Shown here: in pieces, positions 1 to 12,940 of the stretch
How the letters are laid out: each line of letters begins with the position of its first letter
Numbering within the stretch: position 1 is the stretch's first letter
From: Pseudeuparius sepicola
Taxonomy: Eukaryota; Arthropoda; Insecta; Coleoptera; Anthribidae
DNA: 64,000 nucleotides
Direction: 5' to 3'
Assembly (NCBI GenBank): GCA_963920635.1
Contig: OY987298.1
Span: 113,822,035 to 113,886,034, forward strand
Made by a program: the position numbers and the translations under genes
The notes under the pieces: model-generated
Databases searched by the model: none
The model's input: the letters and a program-made list of their open reading frames with translations, nothing else
What the model was told of the DNA's origin: nothing

Positions 1-151
1 AAGTATCCAAAACAGGGACCAGATAAGGTGTACAATATGTATTCAGCTCAACTTGACTGCTTGTGTTGTTACTTCGAATACTTCGTTGCTGTATTTACAC
101 TAGTGCATTGTGCCCCAGAAAACCCACTTTGTGCTTAGGTTTTGTGACGAA

Positions 152-3100
152 ATGGCCCCGCAATTATTGCTGTGTTCGTGGATGTTCTAACAACACGAGG
201 AATGTTGGGATAAGTTTTTTCAAAATACCTGCTGATGAAAACAGGTAGGTACCTATGTGTAGTTTGTCCCTACCTTGTTACCACATTATTATATCCTTAG
301 GTATTATAAATTTTATGTCCTACGTAGGTACTACCCCTTTTACTGGAGTATTACCTACCCCAGAAAACCCACAAATGGTTTCCTACTGATAATACCTACC
401 TAACTATGGTTTTTAATTTTTTTTTTCAAGGTGTTATGCATGGACGAGAAAGTGTGGAAGGCAGGATTTGTTAGAAAAAACACCCACACAGCTTTTTATT
501 AATTATAAAGTTTGTTCAATGCACTTTGAAAATAGTATGTTTGCAAACCAGTCGAAGTCTGGGCTAAAGAAAACTGCAATACCAACTGTGTTCTCATCAT
601 GTAAGTACCTTCATTGGTAATTATGGAAATTAGTGTATGCACCGCCCGATTTTCTTGACATTTTGACCCCATAATTACCCCTTCATTATTAGATAATAAT
701 ATGTATTTTTTGCTGATACTTGTAATTTTGCTGCATTTAATTTTTTTTACTAGGTTATATCGATGAGGCTTCTTCACAGAGTCCTTCTGTGTCTGTATGC
801 AGCAATTTGACTTTGTTAGAACCTCAACGATCTCTCTCAACTCTCAACTTGATCAACCAGTCTCGATCGCTCAACCTTTGGATCAACCAAGTACACCCCA
901 TCTGTCACAGTCACCTATAGGCGATCTCCACAGCATTACCGAATTTTCAGTTGCATCAAAAGGTAATGATATATATTCACAAACTGTTATTATAGTATAC
1001 ACACCCAAACTTATACGACATCACGCATTATTTGCGATTTTTTTTGTCAAAAAAATTATATGTCATGGAAAGTCAAAAGTGTTTACTAACAAAAACAGTT
1101 AAATGTGAAAAACCCGACAATATAAATTGTAATAAATATTAAGTGATTCCATATTATAAGTTTGGGTGTGTGTACATATATTGTAATTTTTTGTATTACT
1201 TATTTTGTTATTGAATAATTCTATTTTTAGATGCTAGTCAACAAACTTCTCTTAGTTTGAGTGCACATAGTCCGAGAAAGCATTCATTAAAGTTACAAAT
1301 AAAAAAACTCCAAAGAAAGTTGCATCCGAAGTTGGAGCAAGCTGTCGACAGTGCCGACACTGAAATAAATGACGAACAATTTCTTGCCATTTGTGAGAAA
1401 AAACTGTCTGCTTCAATGCTACTATTTGTAAGGCATTATTTAGAAAATCCCAAAAAAGATCCACAGGGATATCGTTACTCTTCAGATATGAAACAATTTT
1501 CCTTAACAATTTATTTTCTAAGCCCAAATGCTTATAGATTTTTAATAAACCCACTTTATTTGCCATCTAAAAGCACTCTTCAAAGAATAACTAGCAAATG
1601 GCATATAACTGCAGGTCTTAACAGTTTCATTTTTGAGGTTATTAAATCAAAAGCTACAAATTTAGAGGGTTCTTCAAAACAGTGCATTCTTTGTATTGAC
1701 GAAATGTCATTAAAAATGTTTTTATTTTACAATAGATCTTCCGATACCATTGTTGGCTTTCATAATACATTGAAGGAAAAAAGATATGCTCCTGCTAAAT
1801 ATGTTTTAGCTATTATGGCTAGAGCAATATTTGCTAAGTGGAAGCAACCAGTTGCTTATTTCTTTATTGATACTTGTTCAGGGAAGGAATTAAAATTTAT
1901 TATTTTTGAAGCAATGAGGAAACTTAAATCTGTAGGATTACTAGTAAGTGCGTTAGTGTCTGATCAAGGATCAAATTTTGTACAGTTTTCAAAATCAGTT
2001 GGTATCTCTCCAAACTCTTCACATTTTTATGTCGATAGCGAAAAAATATTTTATATTTTTGATGTGCCGCATCTCTTAAAATCAACACGAAATAATTTTT
2101 TCAATTACACATTCGAAACCTGTGAAGGATGTACAAATAAAACGTATAGGTATTGACCAAATTTATAATAAACAAAAACATAAGCCTTTGGCTCTTCGGC
2201 TGTGTCCAAAATTTACAGATGAACACATTAATTCGAATCCTTTTAAAAAACTGAAGGTTAGTTTAGCCGTCCAAGTTTTCAGCGCAATGGTAGCTGCGGC
2301 ACTTAATTCCTTTATTGAATTCGGACAATTCCCCCCTTCGGCAAACGCTACAGTGTCATTTGTAGAAAAAATTGATAAGTTATTTGATATCTTAAATTCC
2401 TCAAAAATATCAGGCAGTAATACAAGTACAATAGACCTTTCAAAGGAGCAGATTACCAAGTCGATTTTTTAAAGGAAATGTTTACATATTTTGAGAATAT
2501 TAAAATTTTAAAACAAAATATAGAGGTTACCAATAAAGTTAAATTTTTGAAAGGGTGGCAATTCACAATAAATTCATTTTTAGGTCTTTGGGAAAAATTT
2601 CATTGTTTAGAGTTTAGTTCCTTATACACTCGACGCTTAAATCAAGATTGTCTCGAAAATTTTTTCGGCACTATTAGGCAGCAAGGGGGAAATTGCTTGA
2701 ATCCAACCCCCATCCAATGCGAAAGGGCTTTCAAAAAATCATTTTGTTTAAATTATTTCCAACACGCGGATGGGGCTAATTGTATGGAGGATTTTGATTC
2801 ATTATTGTCATACGTGACCACCGAACATACACAAATTTACAACAAAGTTGTAAAATCTATTTTTTCTGATTTAAGTTCGGTGGCACCAGATTATATTGAT
2901 TTCGAACTACATGAATCAAATAGTATATCATATGTTTGTGGATATTTATTAAGAAAGTGCTTGGAACAACATTCATGTGAAGTTTGTATTAAATATTGTA
3001 AACGTCATACATTAGGGGATACTGATTTGTTTACTTATTTTAAAGCATACAAATCAAGTGGTAACGAAACCTTTGGACATTTATTTTCACCTCCTGATAA

Positions 3101-3362
3101 TTTCCTAAATTATATTAAAACTCTCGAAGTTAATTTTTGTACCCTCTTTCCAAAGTTTGCTTTAGAAGAAAATGTTGGTGTGAAATTAAAAAATAAGCTG
3201 CAAAACATTTCATATCAACATACATGCCCTAGTTTTAATCATGCCTATTTATTATCCCTTTATGTAAGATTTAGAATCTATTCTTCTTTAAAATTTTTAA
3301 ATCGTGATATTGTTTCTAATAAAACTAATAAAAATTATAAACTTCGAAATTTACATTTATAA
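152..3362 (+). pseudogene. THAP-domain P-element-type transposase, broken copy
   Basis: By alignment to copy 2 there are four exons: 152-244, 431-600, 754-962 and 1231-3362, with GT-AG junctions kept. Exons 1-2 would give the THAP zinc finger (C2CH, with the closing AIPTVF-type motif). Exon 4 would give the RNase H-like catalytic core: CIDEMS (first Asp), SDQGSN (second Asp), DCLENFFG (Glu), then a C-terminal Cys-rich region. Breaks visible against copy 2 are one extra base just after the start codon (CAATTATTG versus CAATATTG), 14 extra bases in exon 3, four extra bases near 2149 giving a stop at 2154-2156, two extra bases near 2420 that restore frame, and an in-frame 12-base loss near 2853. 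No functional product is expected. Confidence 0.88.
616..679. repeat. Remnant of snap-back MITE (family S) in intron 2
   Basis: The left terminus GGTAATTATGG and about 50 bp of left arm are fused to the last bases of the right arm (CCATAATTACC). It is flanked by a perfect 8-bp duplication CCTTCATT at 608-615 and 680-687. Copy 2 carries the full 581-bp element at the same intron position. Confidence 0.8.
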
Positions 3363-4092
3363 GTGCTGCCAGGGGTCATTATTTTTAAAAATTAGGCTAA
3401 GTTGATAATGTATAGTGTGCATGTGCATAATATGTATGTAAGTAGTTTATAATATCTTTTGTATTTATAGGTATTATATTTTATATGTGCTATTGTTTTT
3501 GAATTTTTTTTATAGATTTTAGTAATAAACATTTTTGATAAATAACCTTTTTTTACTACCAGTGATACGAAGGTCAACCAATTTTGCAAATAATAATTGT
3601 TATGGATCTATATAAAAAAACAAATTAATTGCCAAGCTATGAGTTTGGACGCAAGTCGATTGAAATATTGTAATATTTCAACCACCCAAGTAGAATAGTT
3701 CACTTGAACCTAAATCATAGTTGTTTCTAATTAATATAGGTAAGTATAAAATAATAAAGAGGAAATATTGTGAAATTTCCATGTACAATAAAAAAATGTA
3801 TTTTTCTCTTTAGTAAAATATTAATATTTATATTTTTTTCGTCAGTAAAATACCAGATTCAAATTTAACTAGATCTAATCCCAGAAAAAACTTTACTATT
3901 CTAAAAATTAATTTTGCTATATAAAACACAAAATTTTCTATAGCCCGGACCTGATCGTGCCAACGCAATGGGCAAGTTCTACTCTGTCCAAAATACGGTG
4001 GGCGTGGCCAATGCGCAGATGTCAACGGCGGAGAGTTCATTTCCTATGCGCGAGAGGGGAAATTGGAACCGCGACATCAAAGGCGCCGAAAG

Positions 4093-4125
4093 CAAGTGCC
4101 ACTTCTGATTCGTCCTTTTCTGGGG
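4093..4125. repeat. Right terminal inverted repeat of P-like copy 1
   Basis: 33 bp identical to the right TIR of copy 2 (18499-18531) and the exact reverse complement of the left TIR of copy 2 (12908-12940). The outer tip reads CCCCAGAAAAGG from the outside in. Confidence 0.9.
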
Positions 4126-5109
4126 CTACACTGACCAATAAACATATTTGCTTAAGGCGGTGTAATAAAGTAGCAATCCTTTGGACCCGTTTTTTTCCGT
4201 TATTTTCCAACCGATTTTGATGATTTTTTCGTTGTGTTCAGAAAAGTATAGCAAGAGATTAATGGTTTTACTTTTTTGATATTCTTATTTATTTATTCAA
4301 AAATTGAATTTCTAGGCCGAAAATCAAAATTCTAAAACCATCAATCGATCGGTACAATATTTCTAAACACTTTCCTTTTTTTAAATCGTCAAAAAAGTGA
4401 AAAATGGGATTTAGTGACATTTTCTTTCCTTTTCTTCGGCTGGCGTACTCCTCTACGTATGGACTGCGGAGAGAGGCATCACCGGGGTCGTACGTGACTG
4501 GTACCTCCCCTCTCTAGGCAGCGGACATCAGGCGATGCGAATGCAGTTTTTATTGCTTTTTAAAAAATATGATAATTTCTTCGTTCCAGAATTAGCACAG
4601 GAAGTGGTTTGTCGATTTAACAGAGACGAATTTCCAATATTTCGTGTATGCTTTGCTGTTATTATTGTGTTGTTTTGTTGATACATTCTTTTTGAACATT
4701 TTGTTGTTTTCTTATTGCCATTGCCGCTGTTATTTTTGCTGTTAGTGTTGTTGTTTTGCTATCATATTGTTGACTTAACGTTGGTTGCAAAAGGTCGCGA
4801 AGAGAACCGAAAAGCAGGAGGATTTCTGTTAGGAAAATTTTGCTATTGACTTTATTATCATACGATTCACTACTTGTATACCTAACATAATTTATTTATT
4901 AGTATAAACAATAGAAAGGGGTGTTTAAAAACAAGGTGCCATAATTTCTGGTACAAATAGAATGTAACAAAATAATGGTCTTTTCCGTCTTTTCCGTTTT
5001 GTTTTTGAGATACCTACTGATTTTATAAAATCGAATTTTCGTTATGTCTTGGTACAAACATATGTTTTTTAGTAGGTATGCTAATTTTGCCGGTATTGTT
5101 GATTTTTAG
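4126..5109. other. No gene seen
   Basis: AT-rich spacer between two transposons. A more GC-rich patch around 4436-4540 contains no open frame of note. I see no recognisable coding or RNA feature. Confidence 0.5.
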
Positions 5110-6800
5110 CGGCACCGTCGCAATGATAAAGGCCTGCCAGCTGGCGACGCGAAACGTCACTACGTCATCAGAGGGAGGTTGCTTTTTGTACTTGTTTACT
5201 TTTACTGGTCTGGCGATTTTCCTGTTTTGAAGAACGTTTGTTGTGTTTATTCTGTTTTGAACTGTGTTTTCTAGTAATATAGGATGTGGACTTTTATTAA
5301 TAAGGTAGTAAAACAGCAGCGGTTCAGAATAAAGTGATTCAAATTCAATTTTAGTTTATAGGTTAGGTAGTGTTTATAGTTTCGGCCTTGTTTAAAATCA
5401 TGCCCTGGATGTGTTCCGTTCCCAACTGCAAGGGAAACTACAAAGGCGGTCCTAAAGTGTCCGCTTTTTCCTTCCCTAAAGACCCCATTCTAAGGAAAAA
5501 GTGGGTTAAGGCCATCAAAAGAGATTTTGTTCCTACACAGTCTTCCAGGGTAAGTGGTTTTAGCTTGCACTGTTTAAAGAGTTATAACTTAACACTTTTA
5601 CATGATTAAACATAAGCACCTTAAAATCATGAAGTTTTATGGTTTTATTTCATTCGAATTTAGTTGTATCTAGGCATGCAAATAGAAAATAATTTCTAGT
5701 GGATTGTTATCCATGTTGTAAAACCATGAGCTATAGATGTAAACAATCATTTTGAAGTGTTTTTTTACCAAATTGGTAACTACATTACTAAATATTTTGA
5801 GCGATAATGACCCAATATGTTTGCTTTATTATTTCTAGGTATGTGAACAACATTTTTTAAGTAAAGATGTCGAGAGAATCACCACATACACTGTCGAATC
5901 AACTGGGGAAATTTTATCCGCAAACTTCAAAGGTTATTATTTTTTTTAATATATCATATTTTTTAGTTATGACTGTAATTTTAGGCGCAGTCCCATGTAC
6001 ATTTCCAGATTTTCCAAGGGGTTTATCCAATCCAGAAGAGTATAGAGAAAGGCCTGAAGTGAAAAAGCAAAAATTTGAATATAAAAATCTCCAAGAAGTT
6101 TTGGCTGAGAGTGTGAAAACAAGCCACGCTTACAATTTGGCAAAATCTTTTTCATCCCTCGACGATGCCTACACTAAAATAATTTCCGGGACAGGATTAG
6201 ATAAATCTTGGTTAATAGCACGGGGAAACAATAATTATGTTTTTTTTTTTTGTCGAAGAAGAACCCAGGCCGAGAACAAAATTTAGCGTTTTTTTGTCTG
6301 ACAACTTGAGCTTATCTGTTACCAAGGATAATATTCCAATTTCGCAAGTAGTATGTAGGGACCAATCGAAACTACACTTCCATTAGTTGTAAATGGTTGT
6401 TTTGGTTTTTAAGCCTTCCAGAAGACGAGAGCTATGAAAAAAAATTAAATGATGCGATAAATATTTTATAGTCCACTTCAGATAAATTTCCAGAGAAAAA
6501 ACATTCTATAATGTTCTTGAAAGAACAGATTGGTCTTTTAAAGTGTTCCAGTAAATATCGCTTTCGTTATAGTTGGGAGACATCATTGTTTTGTAGTATC
6601 CTATTTTCTATTTCACCTCATGCTTATAGATTTCTATGAAGCTCCGGAAATTTGATGATGCCATCGCCAAGTACCATTAAAAATATTTGTTCAAGTTTGG
6701 TGACCGATCCCTGTTTAGAACAAACCGATTCAAATTTTCTCCATTACATAGCTTCTAAATATAAAATGTTGGAAGAAAGAGATCGAATAGTGATACTTAT
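5110..6800 (+). mobile_element. Second P-like (THAP) transposon family (family B), 3'-truncated
   Basis: It starts at a CGGCACCGTCGCAATGA block that recurs, inverted, as both termini of the derivative at 9511-10299. After about 290 bp of leader comes a three-exon THAP gene and then decayed transposase sequence. Homology fades near 6790 into AT-rich DNA before any catalytic residues, and no right terminus is visible. It is distinct in sequence from copies 1 and 2 but clearly the same superfamily. Confidence 0.75.
5400..6790 (+). pseudogene. THAP-domain transposase N-terminal half (family B), decayed
   Basis: Exon 1 (5400-5549) starts MPWMCSVPNC and supplies the C-x4-C pair and an FPKDP...W core. 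Exon 2 (5839-5932) supplies VCEQHF, completing the C2CH finger. Exon 3 (from 5985) begins GAVPCTFPDF, matching the AVPTIF-type end of THAP domains. Splice sites are good GT-AG pairs and phases fit. The frame is open to a stop at 6284-6286. Beyond that, frames with stops still show ISPHAYRFL followed by PSPSTIKNI, parallel to LSPNAYRFL and PSKSTLQRI in copy 2, so the downstream part was once P-type transposase. The catalytic domain is absent. The THAP exons themselves look intact. Confidence 0.78.
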
Positions 6801-7250
6801 ATAATATATAAAAATAAAAATATATTATAAAAAGAAGTTAATATATACCTTTCTGGCTGAAAGACTCGTTATTTTATCTACTAAATTAAAAAATAATTAA
6901 ATTTCACAAAGTATTTTAAAAGTTATTTAAAAAAAAATCGATTTTCAGGGGCATCCTTTAGGGGCTTGTATCTCTGTAGGTGGGCCCTCTAAGGAAAATT
7001 TTTATAGGAACTTGTCATGTTATTTTAACGTCCCCTGTATAAATCCGAGAGATTGCCCACATATTCTGGGACACCCTGTATATTAGGGTCGAAATGAAAA
7101 GGCGAAGTCCCCAATAAATCATAAGTAAAAGGTGGAACTATTTTGTAGCTTTGTTGGGCCCACACCAAACTATAAGATGTTCACCCCTCTATAGACACCC
7201 ACGTACATGCGGATTGCATTTTAGCACAACATAACTACAAAATATCTCTG
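6801..7250. other. No gene; MITE-like tails
   Basis: AT-rich sequence containing a GGGACACCCTGTATA string near 7067-7081, a terminal motif that recurs at about 33763 and 35562. No coding feature is seen. Confidence 0.45.
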
Positions 7251-7254
7251 TCTC

Positions 7255-8870
7255 CCTTTCCTCTGGCAAATTTCCTGGTGTTTTAAAGACTGGGTGTGTA
7301 ATACCTGTTTACAAAAAAAATAACAGAAAAGACGCAGAAAACTATAGACCAATAGCTATATCTTCGAAATTCGCAAAATATTCGAATACGCTTTTCTCGA
7401 TAGGCTCGAATCCTTTTTAGACAAATTTAATATATTATCAGACTCTCAGCATGGTTTTAGATCAGGTAAAAATACTTCGACCGCCATAGACCGCTTCTAT
7501 AGCGATCTGGTGGACCGTATAGACTCCAGGAAGCGTTCGGCAGGTCTGTTCTGTGACCTGAGCAAGGCGTTTGACTGTGTGAACCACGAGAGGCTGTTGT
7601 ACAAGCTAGATAAATTCAGAATTAGAGGAGTCGCCAACGGATGGGTTGCGGACTTCTTGTCTGGCAGAACTCAGTATGTTAAAATCAGGGTTCCTGGGTC
7701 GTCGACAGTAGACGAGGTTAGATCGTCGAGCTTCCCTGTTGGGGTGGGCGTACCACAGGGTTCCGTTTTGGGCCCTGTGCTATTCCTACTTTATGTGAAT
7801 GATCTTGAGACTTGTTTGCCTGAAGGCGTGACAGCCACACAGTACGCGGACGATACCTCCGTGACTATGTCTCACGACAATGAGGAATCAATGAAGGGAA
7901 TCTGTGAGGTCACCGCGGGCAGGCTTTGTGATTGGTTTTCTAGCAATATGCTGTTTTTCAACAGCTCTAAAACAAATATTGTAATGTTCCACACTCCGCA
8001 ACATAAAGTTGAGACAAACCTAGACGTCCGCCTCTCCGGTGATCTGATAGCTCAGAGAAATAATGTACGTTTCCTTGGGGTCGAAATTGACGCCAAGCTA
8101 AGCTGGGCTGAGCACTGCCTCGGACTGCGCAGCCGACTCTCGTCCGTGTGTTACTTGATGAGGGGCACTCTTACACTGGCACAACTGAAAATGGTTTATT
8201 ACTCCGAAGTATACGCCAGACTCAGATATGGGGTGCGTTTCTGGGGCCTGTCAAGTGCAGCTGGCGCTGTTTTCACTTGCCAGAAGCGGATTGTCAGGTG
8301 CATGCTGGGAGCTCATCCGTCGCGGCATCCTGTAGGGAGCTGTTCCGGGGGATAGGACTCTTGACGCTGACCGGAATATTTATATTCGATATTAGCTATT
8401 TTGTATTTTGCAATCTGAGAGATTTCGAGAGAAACAAAGACGTCCACTCCTACCACACCCGTCAAAACGATAGTCTTAGGTTACCATACAGAAGATTAAA
8501 CATAGGCAAAAAACTTCCTAATACAATTGGCCTCGAAATTTTTAACAAATTACCCGATAAAATCAAACACTGCAAGAAAAGCGAGTTTGCAAGATCACTC
8601 AGGGGGTTTCTGGTCGAGAAGTGTCATTACGACATGAATGAATTTTTTAATGGTAGTTACCTAGAACTACATTAATTGTACAGTTTTTGACTAATTTGTA
8701 ATGCCATTTTGTCTGTGCATTCTGTCTTAAATGCGAATGTCGGTAATATGTTTCTATATGTATTTGTTATTATGTAAATGTTCAATGTGACGGATCCTAT
8801 ACAATCCATGTATTGTCAATCTAGGAGTAAAGTGATAAATAAATGAAAAATAAATAAACCCCAGTAGGCC
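7255..8870 (+). mobile_element. Non-LTR retrotransposon (CR1/Jockey-like), 5'-truncated
   Basis: This carries the reverse transcriptase and the C-terminal region of a LINE, followed by about 190 bp of 3' UTR and an A-rich tail of short AATAAATGAAAA-type repeats near 8838-8858. There is no endonuclease domain upstream, so it is 5'-truncated, the usual outcome of target-primed reverse transcription. The clade is inferred only from RT motifs. Confidence 0.82.
7262..8674 (+). pseudogene. LINE reverse transcriptase with C-terminal domain, frameshifted
   Basis: RT motifs appear in order: NYRPIAIS near 7340, FCDLSKAFDCVNH near 7550, VPQGSVLGPVLF near 7750, YADDT (catalytic Asp pair) near 7843, and a FLGVEID motif near 8070. 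One frameshift lies near 7365 in a short A/T run, and a second near 8340 moves the C-terminal part (ending YLELH, stop at 8673-8675) into another frame. The long middle frame (7510-8355) is open. The element is probably young but inactive. Confidence 0.82.
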
Positions 8871-9510
8871 TAATCCATGCAGTGCACTATTCCAAAATTT
8901 AGCACATTCTCCTTCGCTTCGCTGTACTCGATGAACCAGGTGTTGCGAATTCATCGTCTTCGGTACCGATTGAAACGTCATAAATAGAAATTTCTTCTAC
9001 ACAGCGCCGGTTTTAGCTTGACTACCTCCGGGTGCTAAGTTTAAAAAACGCCTTCTCTCAATTTTTTACTTTTGTCCAAAAAGCTAATCTTTTTAGTTGG
9101 GAGGTAGTCAGAAATAAAAAAAAAGAATGTTTGTGGTACAAAATTGCGGCGCAGGTGAAAATTTTTCAAATATTCAAGGTCAAACAGTTTAAATTAACGA
9201 AAAGAAATTCCAAGCAAAAGATATTCTTGTTAACTGGTGTTTTTTTTTTGTTCACTATGACTCAAAACATTTGTAGCCAAGAAGTCCTACTCAGTCTTCT
9301 TTTATAGAACAACTGTTACCAATAGAAATTTCGAAATTTGTTTTAGTGTGAGCCCATAAAAATCATTGCTTTTTAAACCAGCTATACAAAAAAAGCAGAG
9401 GTGTTTGGTTACTAAAATGTGTCGTAGGCAAAAATTTTTAGAAATATAAAGCACAGGTAGTTTAAAAGAGGTATAGAAAATTACAATTACAATCATCTTC
9501 TCTCAATGTA
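8871..9510. other. No gene seen
   Basis: Spacer between the LINE tail and the inverted MITE. Open frames here are short and show no recognisable domain. Confidence 0.45.
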
Positions 9511-10299
9511 GGGGGCTTGAACCGGCACCGTCGCAATAACAAGGCCCGCCAGCTGAAAGCGATGAGTCATCCAAGGGAGGTGAGGCTAAGGCGCCAAATT
9601 CAAATTTCAAGGTGTCAACTTGGTAAATTTGGTAAAAAAAAACACTTTAAAATGATTGTTTACATATATAGCTCATGGTTTTACAACCCGGATAATAATC
9701 TACGTGAGTGAAAGTCACATTTTCAAGGGGTTTTGGTGCATTTAGATATCTACCGGTAAAATTTTCGTAAATGCCAATTATGTCTTGTTTGCCTGCCTAG
9801 ATACAATTAAATTCGAATAAATAAAACCATAAAACTTACTGATTTCAAGGTGGTTACGTTTAATCACATAAAATTGTTAGGTATAACACTCTCCAACAGT
9901 CCAAACCAAAATCCTGGAAAACTGTGTAGGAACAAAATCTCTTTTGATGGCCTTAACCCCCTTTTCCCTTAAAATGGGTTCTTTATGGAGGAAAAAGCGG
10001 ACAAATTAGTCCGAAACTATAGACACAACCTAAAACCTATAAACTAAAATTGAACTTTAATCACTTTATTCTGAACCACTGCTGTTTTACCACCTTATTA
10101 ATAAAACTCCACGTCCTATATCACTAAAAAAACACAGTCCAACACACAACAAACGTTCTTTAAAACAGGAAAATCGCCAGACAAGTAAACGTAAACAACT
10201 TCAAAAAGCAACCTCCCGTCCTCCCTGTGATGACGTAGTGACGTTTCGCGTCGCCAGCTGACAGGCCTACATCATTGTGACGGTGCCGCTTGAACCCCC
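9511..10299 (-). mobile_element. Internally deleted derivative of P-like family B (MITE-like)
   Basis: Both ends begin GGGGG and then share a long imperfect TIR (left GGCACCGTCGCAATAACAAG, right reverse complement GGCACCGTCACAATGATGTA). Read on the minus strand, about 650 bp from the right end match 5110-5770: leader, a decayed THAP exon 1 (10.0 kb) and intron 1. It then jumps directly to the 3' terminus. No flanking 8-bp duplication is recognisable. This is the classic structure of a non-autonomous deletion derivative and reveals both termini of family B. Confidence 0.8.
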
Positions 10300-12657
10300 A
10301 AACCATATACAGCCCTGGGCTTATGCATGAGAAATGCCAGGTCTCGTGGAATAAGTAGTTAGCTACTTGACAATAATATTCAATCAATGTATCATGTTAC
10401 ATGTTACACATTATTACATGTCAATTTTCCAATTTAGATTCAATCAATGAATCAATGTTGTATGGTTGCAGACGACGATCAAAATGAAGGTGTGAGCGAC
10501 ATAGCAACAAAATGTGATTTATTTTTATTTATTAGACCAGCTTATACCGCCTCCTAAAATTTACCGCCGGGTGCTATTAGCGCCCTAGCACCCCTCTAAA
10601 ACTGGCGCTGCTTCTACATCATCCGTGATGGGATTATCAGGTTCATTGCAATCCTCTTCGATTTCGTCATAAGTTTGCTCGAGAACAGTCTCGGAACTTT
10701 CGAATTATCACAGGTACCACCACTACAATTCGTGCATATAACGAATGTGTGTTGGAGTAGATGTATAATGGTTTGTAACACTCGCGCGCTGACACCATTC
10801 CTTTTCATAAAAAAAACACACCACTTACTACCTCATGGTGGTGTGGAAAAGAATTTTTTGCTAAAACGAATATTTGAGAAGAATATGCAGCGCTGGTACG
10901 CTAAAAGTATTCGTGTTACAAAAAAAAGTTATTACATAAATTATAGGAAATTTTCTCTAGTTTAATTTGTTATATAACTGTTTTTATAGTACAATGAGTC
11001 AGACAGGATGAGATTATAGAACTAAAGTGTCAATTTTCTTGCAACAAATTACCTAAGCCCCCCGCCCATATCAACAAAAAAATTAAATTTATGGAGAAAA
11101 TTGACGGCATATTTCATTTAAAAAAAAACACAATTATTATTACCGGATTTGACGGTGACCTTCGCAGTTTGCATCCAGAAATGTGAACGACGGAACGTGA
11201 AAGATGAAATTAGTTTATCTCGGACGGCATCGGACGTCGTTTATAAACGGTTACACGTAAAATATTGGAATTGAATTTTCAACGCAAACGGCAACGGCGA
11301 GCGCCAACGCAAACGTCGAGTTTATAAATTCGCCTTTATGTTATTTTGGTGAGGTGAAAGCCATTGTAAATTTTCGATTTCGTGATTTACCTACTTTTTT
11401 GAGGCTGTGTTTAAGCTTATTTTATTTTTATATCTCGACATTTCGGGCGCTATCTTTACTGTCATAAAATAGCCGTTTAACAAAATGATAGCACTAGCCA
11501 ACAAAATTAGACAGCGCTGCAATCAAAGCACTTGGTGTGATTGGGTGTCTTAAATGTAACCATTGTAAAATCCTTACCAATAGCAAGATACATAAGAACA
11601 GTCGCTTTGTTTGGGGAACAAATTAATTAGTATTCTTTTTACACTTCCTCCATTTGATTGGATTAACTGTGCTTTCGATTCAGACATCATTCTCTCAGTC
11701 CTAAAAATACAAATGCGTACCATGCTCCTTTATATATGGACTTTTGTTATACCTTTTTTATTATTCCTTTAGGATCAGTTTCGCCACATACACCTATAAG
11801 CTGTTTTGCTTTAGAATCCCCGCCCCAGTCAATAACTTGACAATTTCCTTTCTGTTATTAGCTTATTTTAAATAATAGGCAATTGAAAGACCCTTTTACT
11901 TGAAATGCACTTTATTGAATTTAAATTCTTGTTTGCCATAAACAATAATAAACAGTCCTGTCGCGGATAGCGAGGACGTTATCGACGTTGACAGCACAAA
12001 ATATATAGGTTAGTTGACAGCATGAGTCGCTTTCGGGTATTACACTTTTAGAGCACTCCAGAGGTACTTAGGAGTACTCCACTTCTATTTCATCCTTTCG
12101 GGTATGCTTGAGCTTGATGCTCCAGAGTTGCTCTCTTTTCCTCCCCCCTGCCCCCTCGAGCACCAGCCGTTTAGTAGGTACCTGACGCTCCGAGTTGCGC
12201 AGTAGAATCATTGATTGTCAGTTTGTTGTTTTATATAAATCCTTTATCTATGTTTTATATGGACCTTCGCTTGATTCTCTTGCGGAGTCAATGCTAATTA
12301 ACGAAAAATATAACTTACCATAACTTCACTATCAACCATTTTTTCCGTTTCTATTTGCAAACAGGGTACTGGACGAAATTTTACAAACTTGATAAAACAA
12401 TTCCTGGACACTTGCCTAAGACCCTACGATTATTTAAAATATATATATTTACGTAATTAGCAAGTTATTAAACTTTCTTTGAAATTTGGCGGGAAAGCAC
12501 TTATGACGTCACAAGTGTTTTATAACGGCAATTTGGCAACATAGCGATACCACTGAAGTGTTCTGAGACATAACCTTATTCGGCAGTGAAAGTTGCAAGG
12601 AAAGTTGAAATTTCAAAATTCTAACCTCAAACCAGACTTATGATGCCCTGCGAAACC
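10300..12657. other. No gene; scattered repeat fragments
   Basis: AT-rich intergenic DNA. One recognisable block is 11291-11337, an end of MITE family M that recurs inverted at 45577-45623. Otherwise there is no coding frame with a domain and no RNA gene. Confidence 0.45.
11291..11337 (-). repeat. Solo end of a MITE (family M-like)
   Basis: About 47 bp matching the reverse complement of 45577-45623. The outer tip reads AAAGGCGAATTTATAAACTC, similar to AAGGTGGGTTTATAAGAC at 19247. It is followed inward by a GC-rich CGACGTTTGCGTTGGCGCTC stretch. Confidence 0.55.
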
Positions 12658-12665
12658 ACTTTTAG

Positions 12666-12693
12666 CGTTGATTGATTCCTTCCTCCATCGACG
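12666..12693. repeat. Fused-TIR footprint (family C), site 1
   Basis: CGTTGATTGA joined to TTCCTTCCTCCATCGACG, the two terminal tips of the 42177-45081 element family. The flanks share TTTTAG (left ACTTTTAG, right ATTTTAGT), a partly decayed duplication. It lies 215 bp left of P-like copy 2. Confidence 0.65.
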
Positions 12694-12907
12694 ATTTTAG
12701 TCAAGAAGGGTTTTTTTTTTCGTAAATACTTAATCAATCGTATTTCTGTAAATTTTTTTGGCTAGGTTGGGCCTAAAGTCCAAAATTCGGGCTCAGTAGA
12801 CACTTCTAAGCACTTGGCGTCTTCATAAATAAACGGGCCTTTAAGATGGTCCCTAGGCCGAGGTTCTCTCTTTCTTAATAACTCATAATACTGTATTCTT
12901 ACTACAA

Positions 12908-12940
12908 CCCCAGAAAAGGACGAATCAGAAGTGGCACTTG
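12908..12940. repeat. Left TIR of P-like copy 2
   Basis: 33 bp, exact reverse complement of 18499-18531. The match stops at the next base on both sides. Confidence 0.93.

Larger units (their letters stand above)
1..4125 (+). mobile_element. P-like (THAP) DNA transposon, copy 1, 5' end outside window
   Basis: This is a decayed relative of the complete element at 12908-18531. The two are nearly identical over the coding exons, introns and 3' region. The left TIR lies outside the window. The right end is the same 33-bp TIR, ending in CTTTTCTGGGG at 4125. Compared with copy 2 it lacks about 240 bp of promoter sequence just upstream of exon 1, and only a 64-bp remnant of the intron-2 MITE remains. 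The transposase frame is broken several times, so the copy cannot be autonomous but could still be moved in trans if its left TIR survives. Confidence 0.88.

Noticed and set aside
1252..1566. Minus-strand 104-codon frame over the transposase (and its twin at 15629-15943)
   Set aside because: It is the antisense shadow of exon 4. Its conservation between copies follows from the sense-strand coding sequence.
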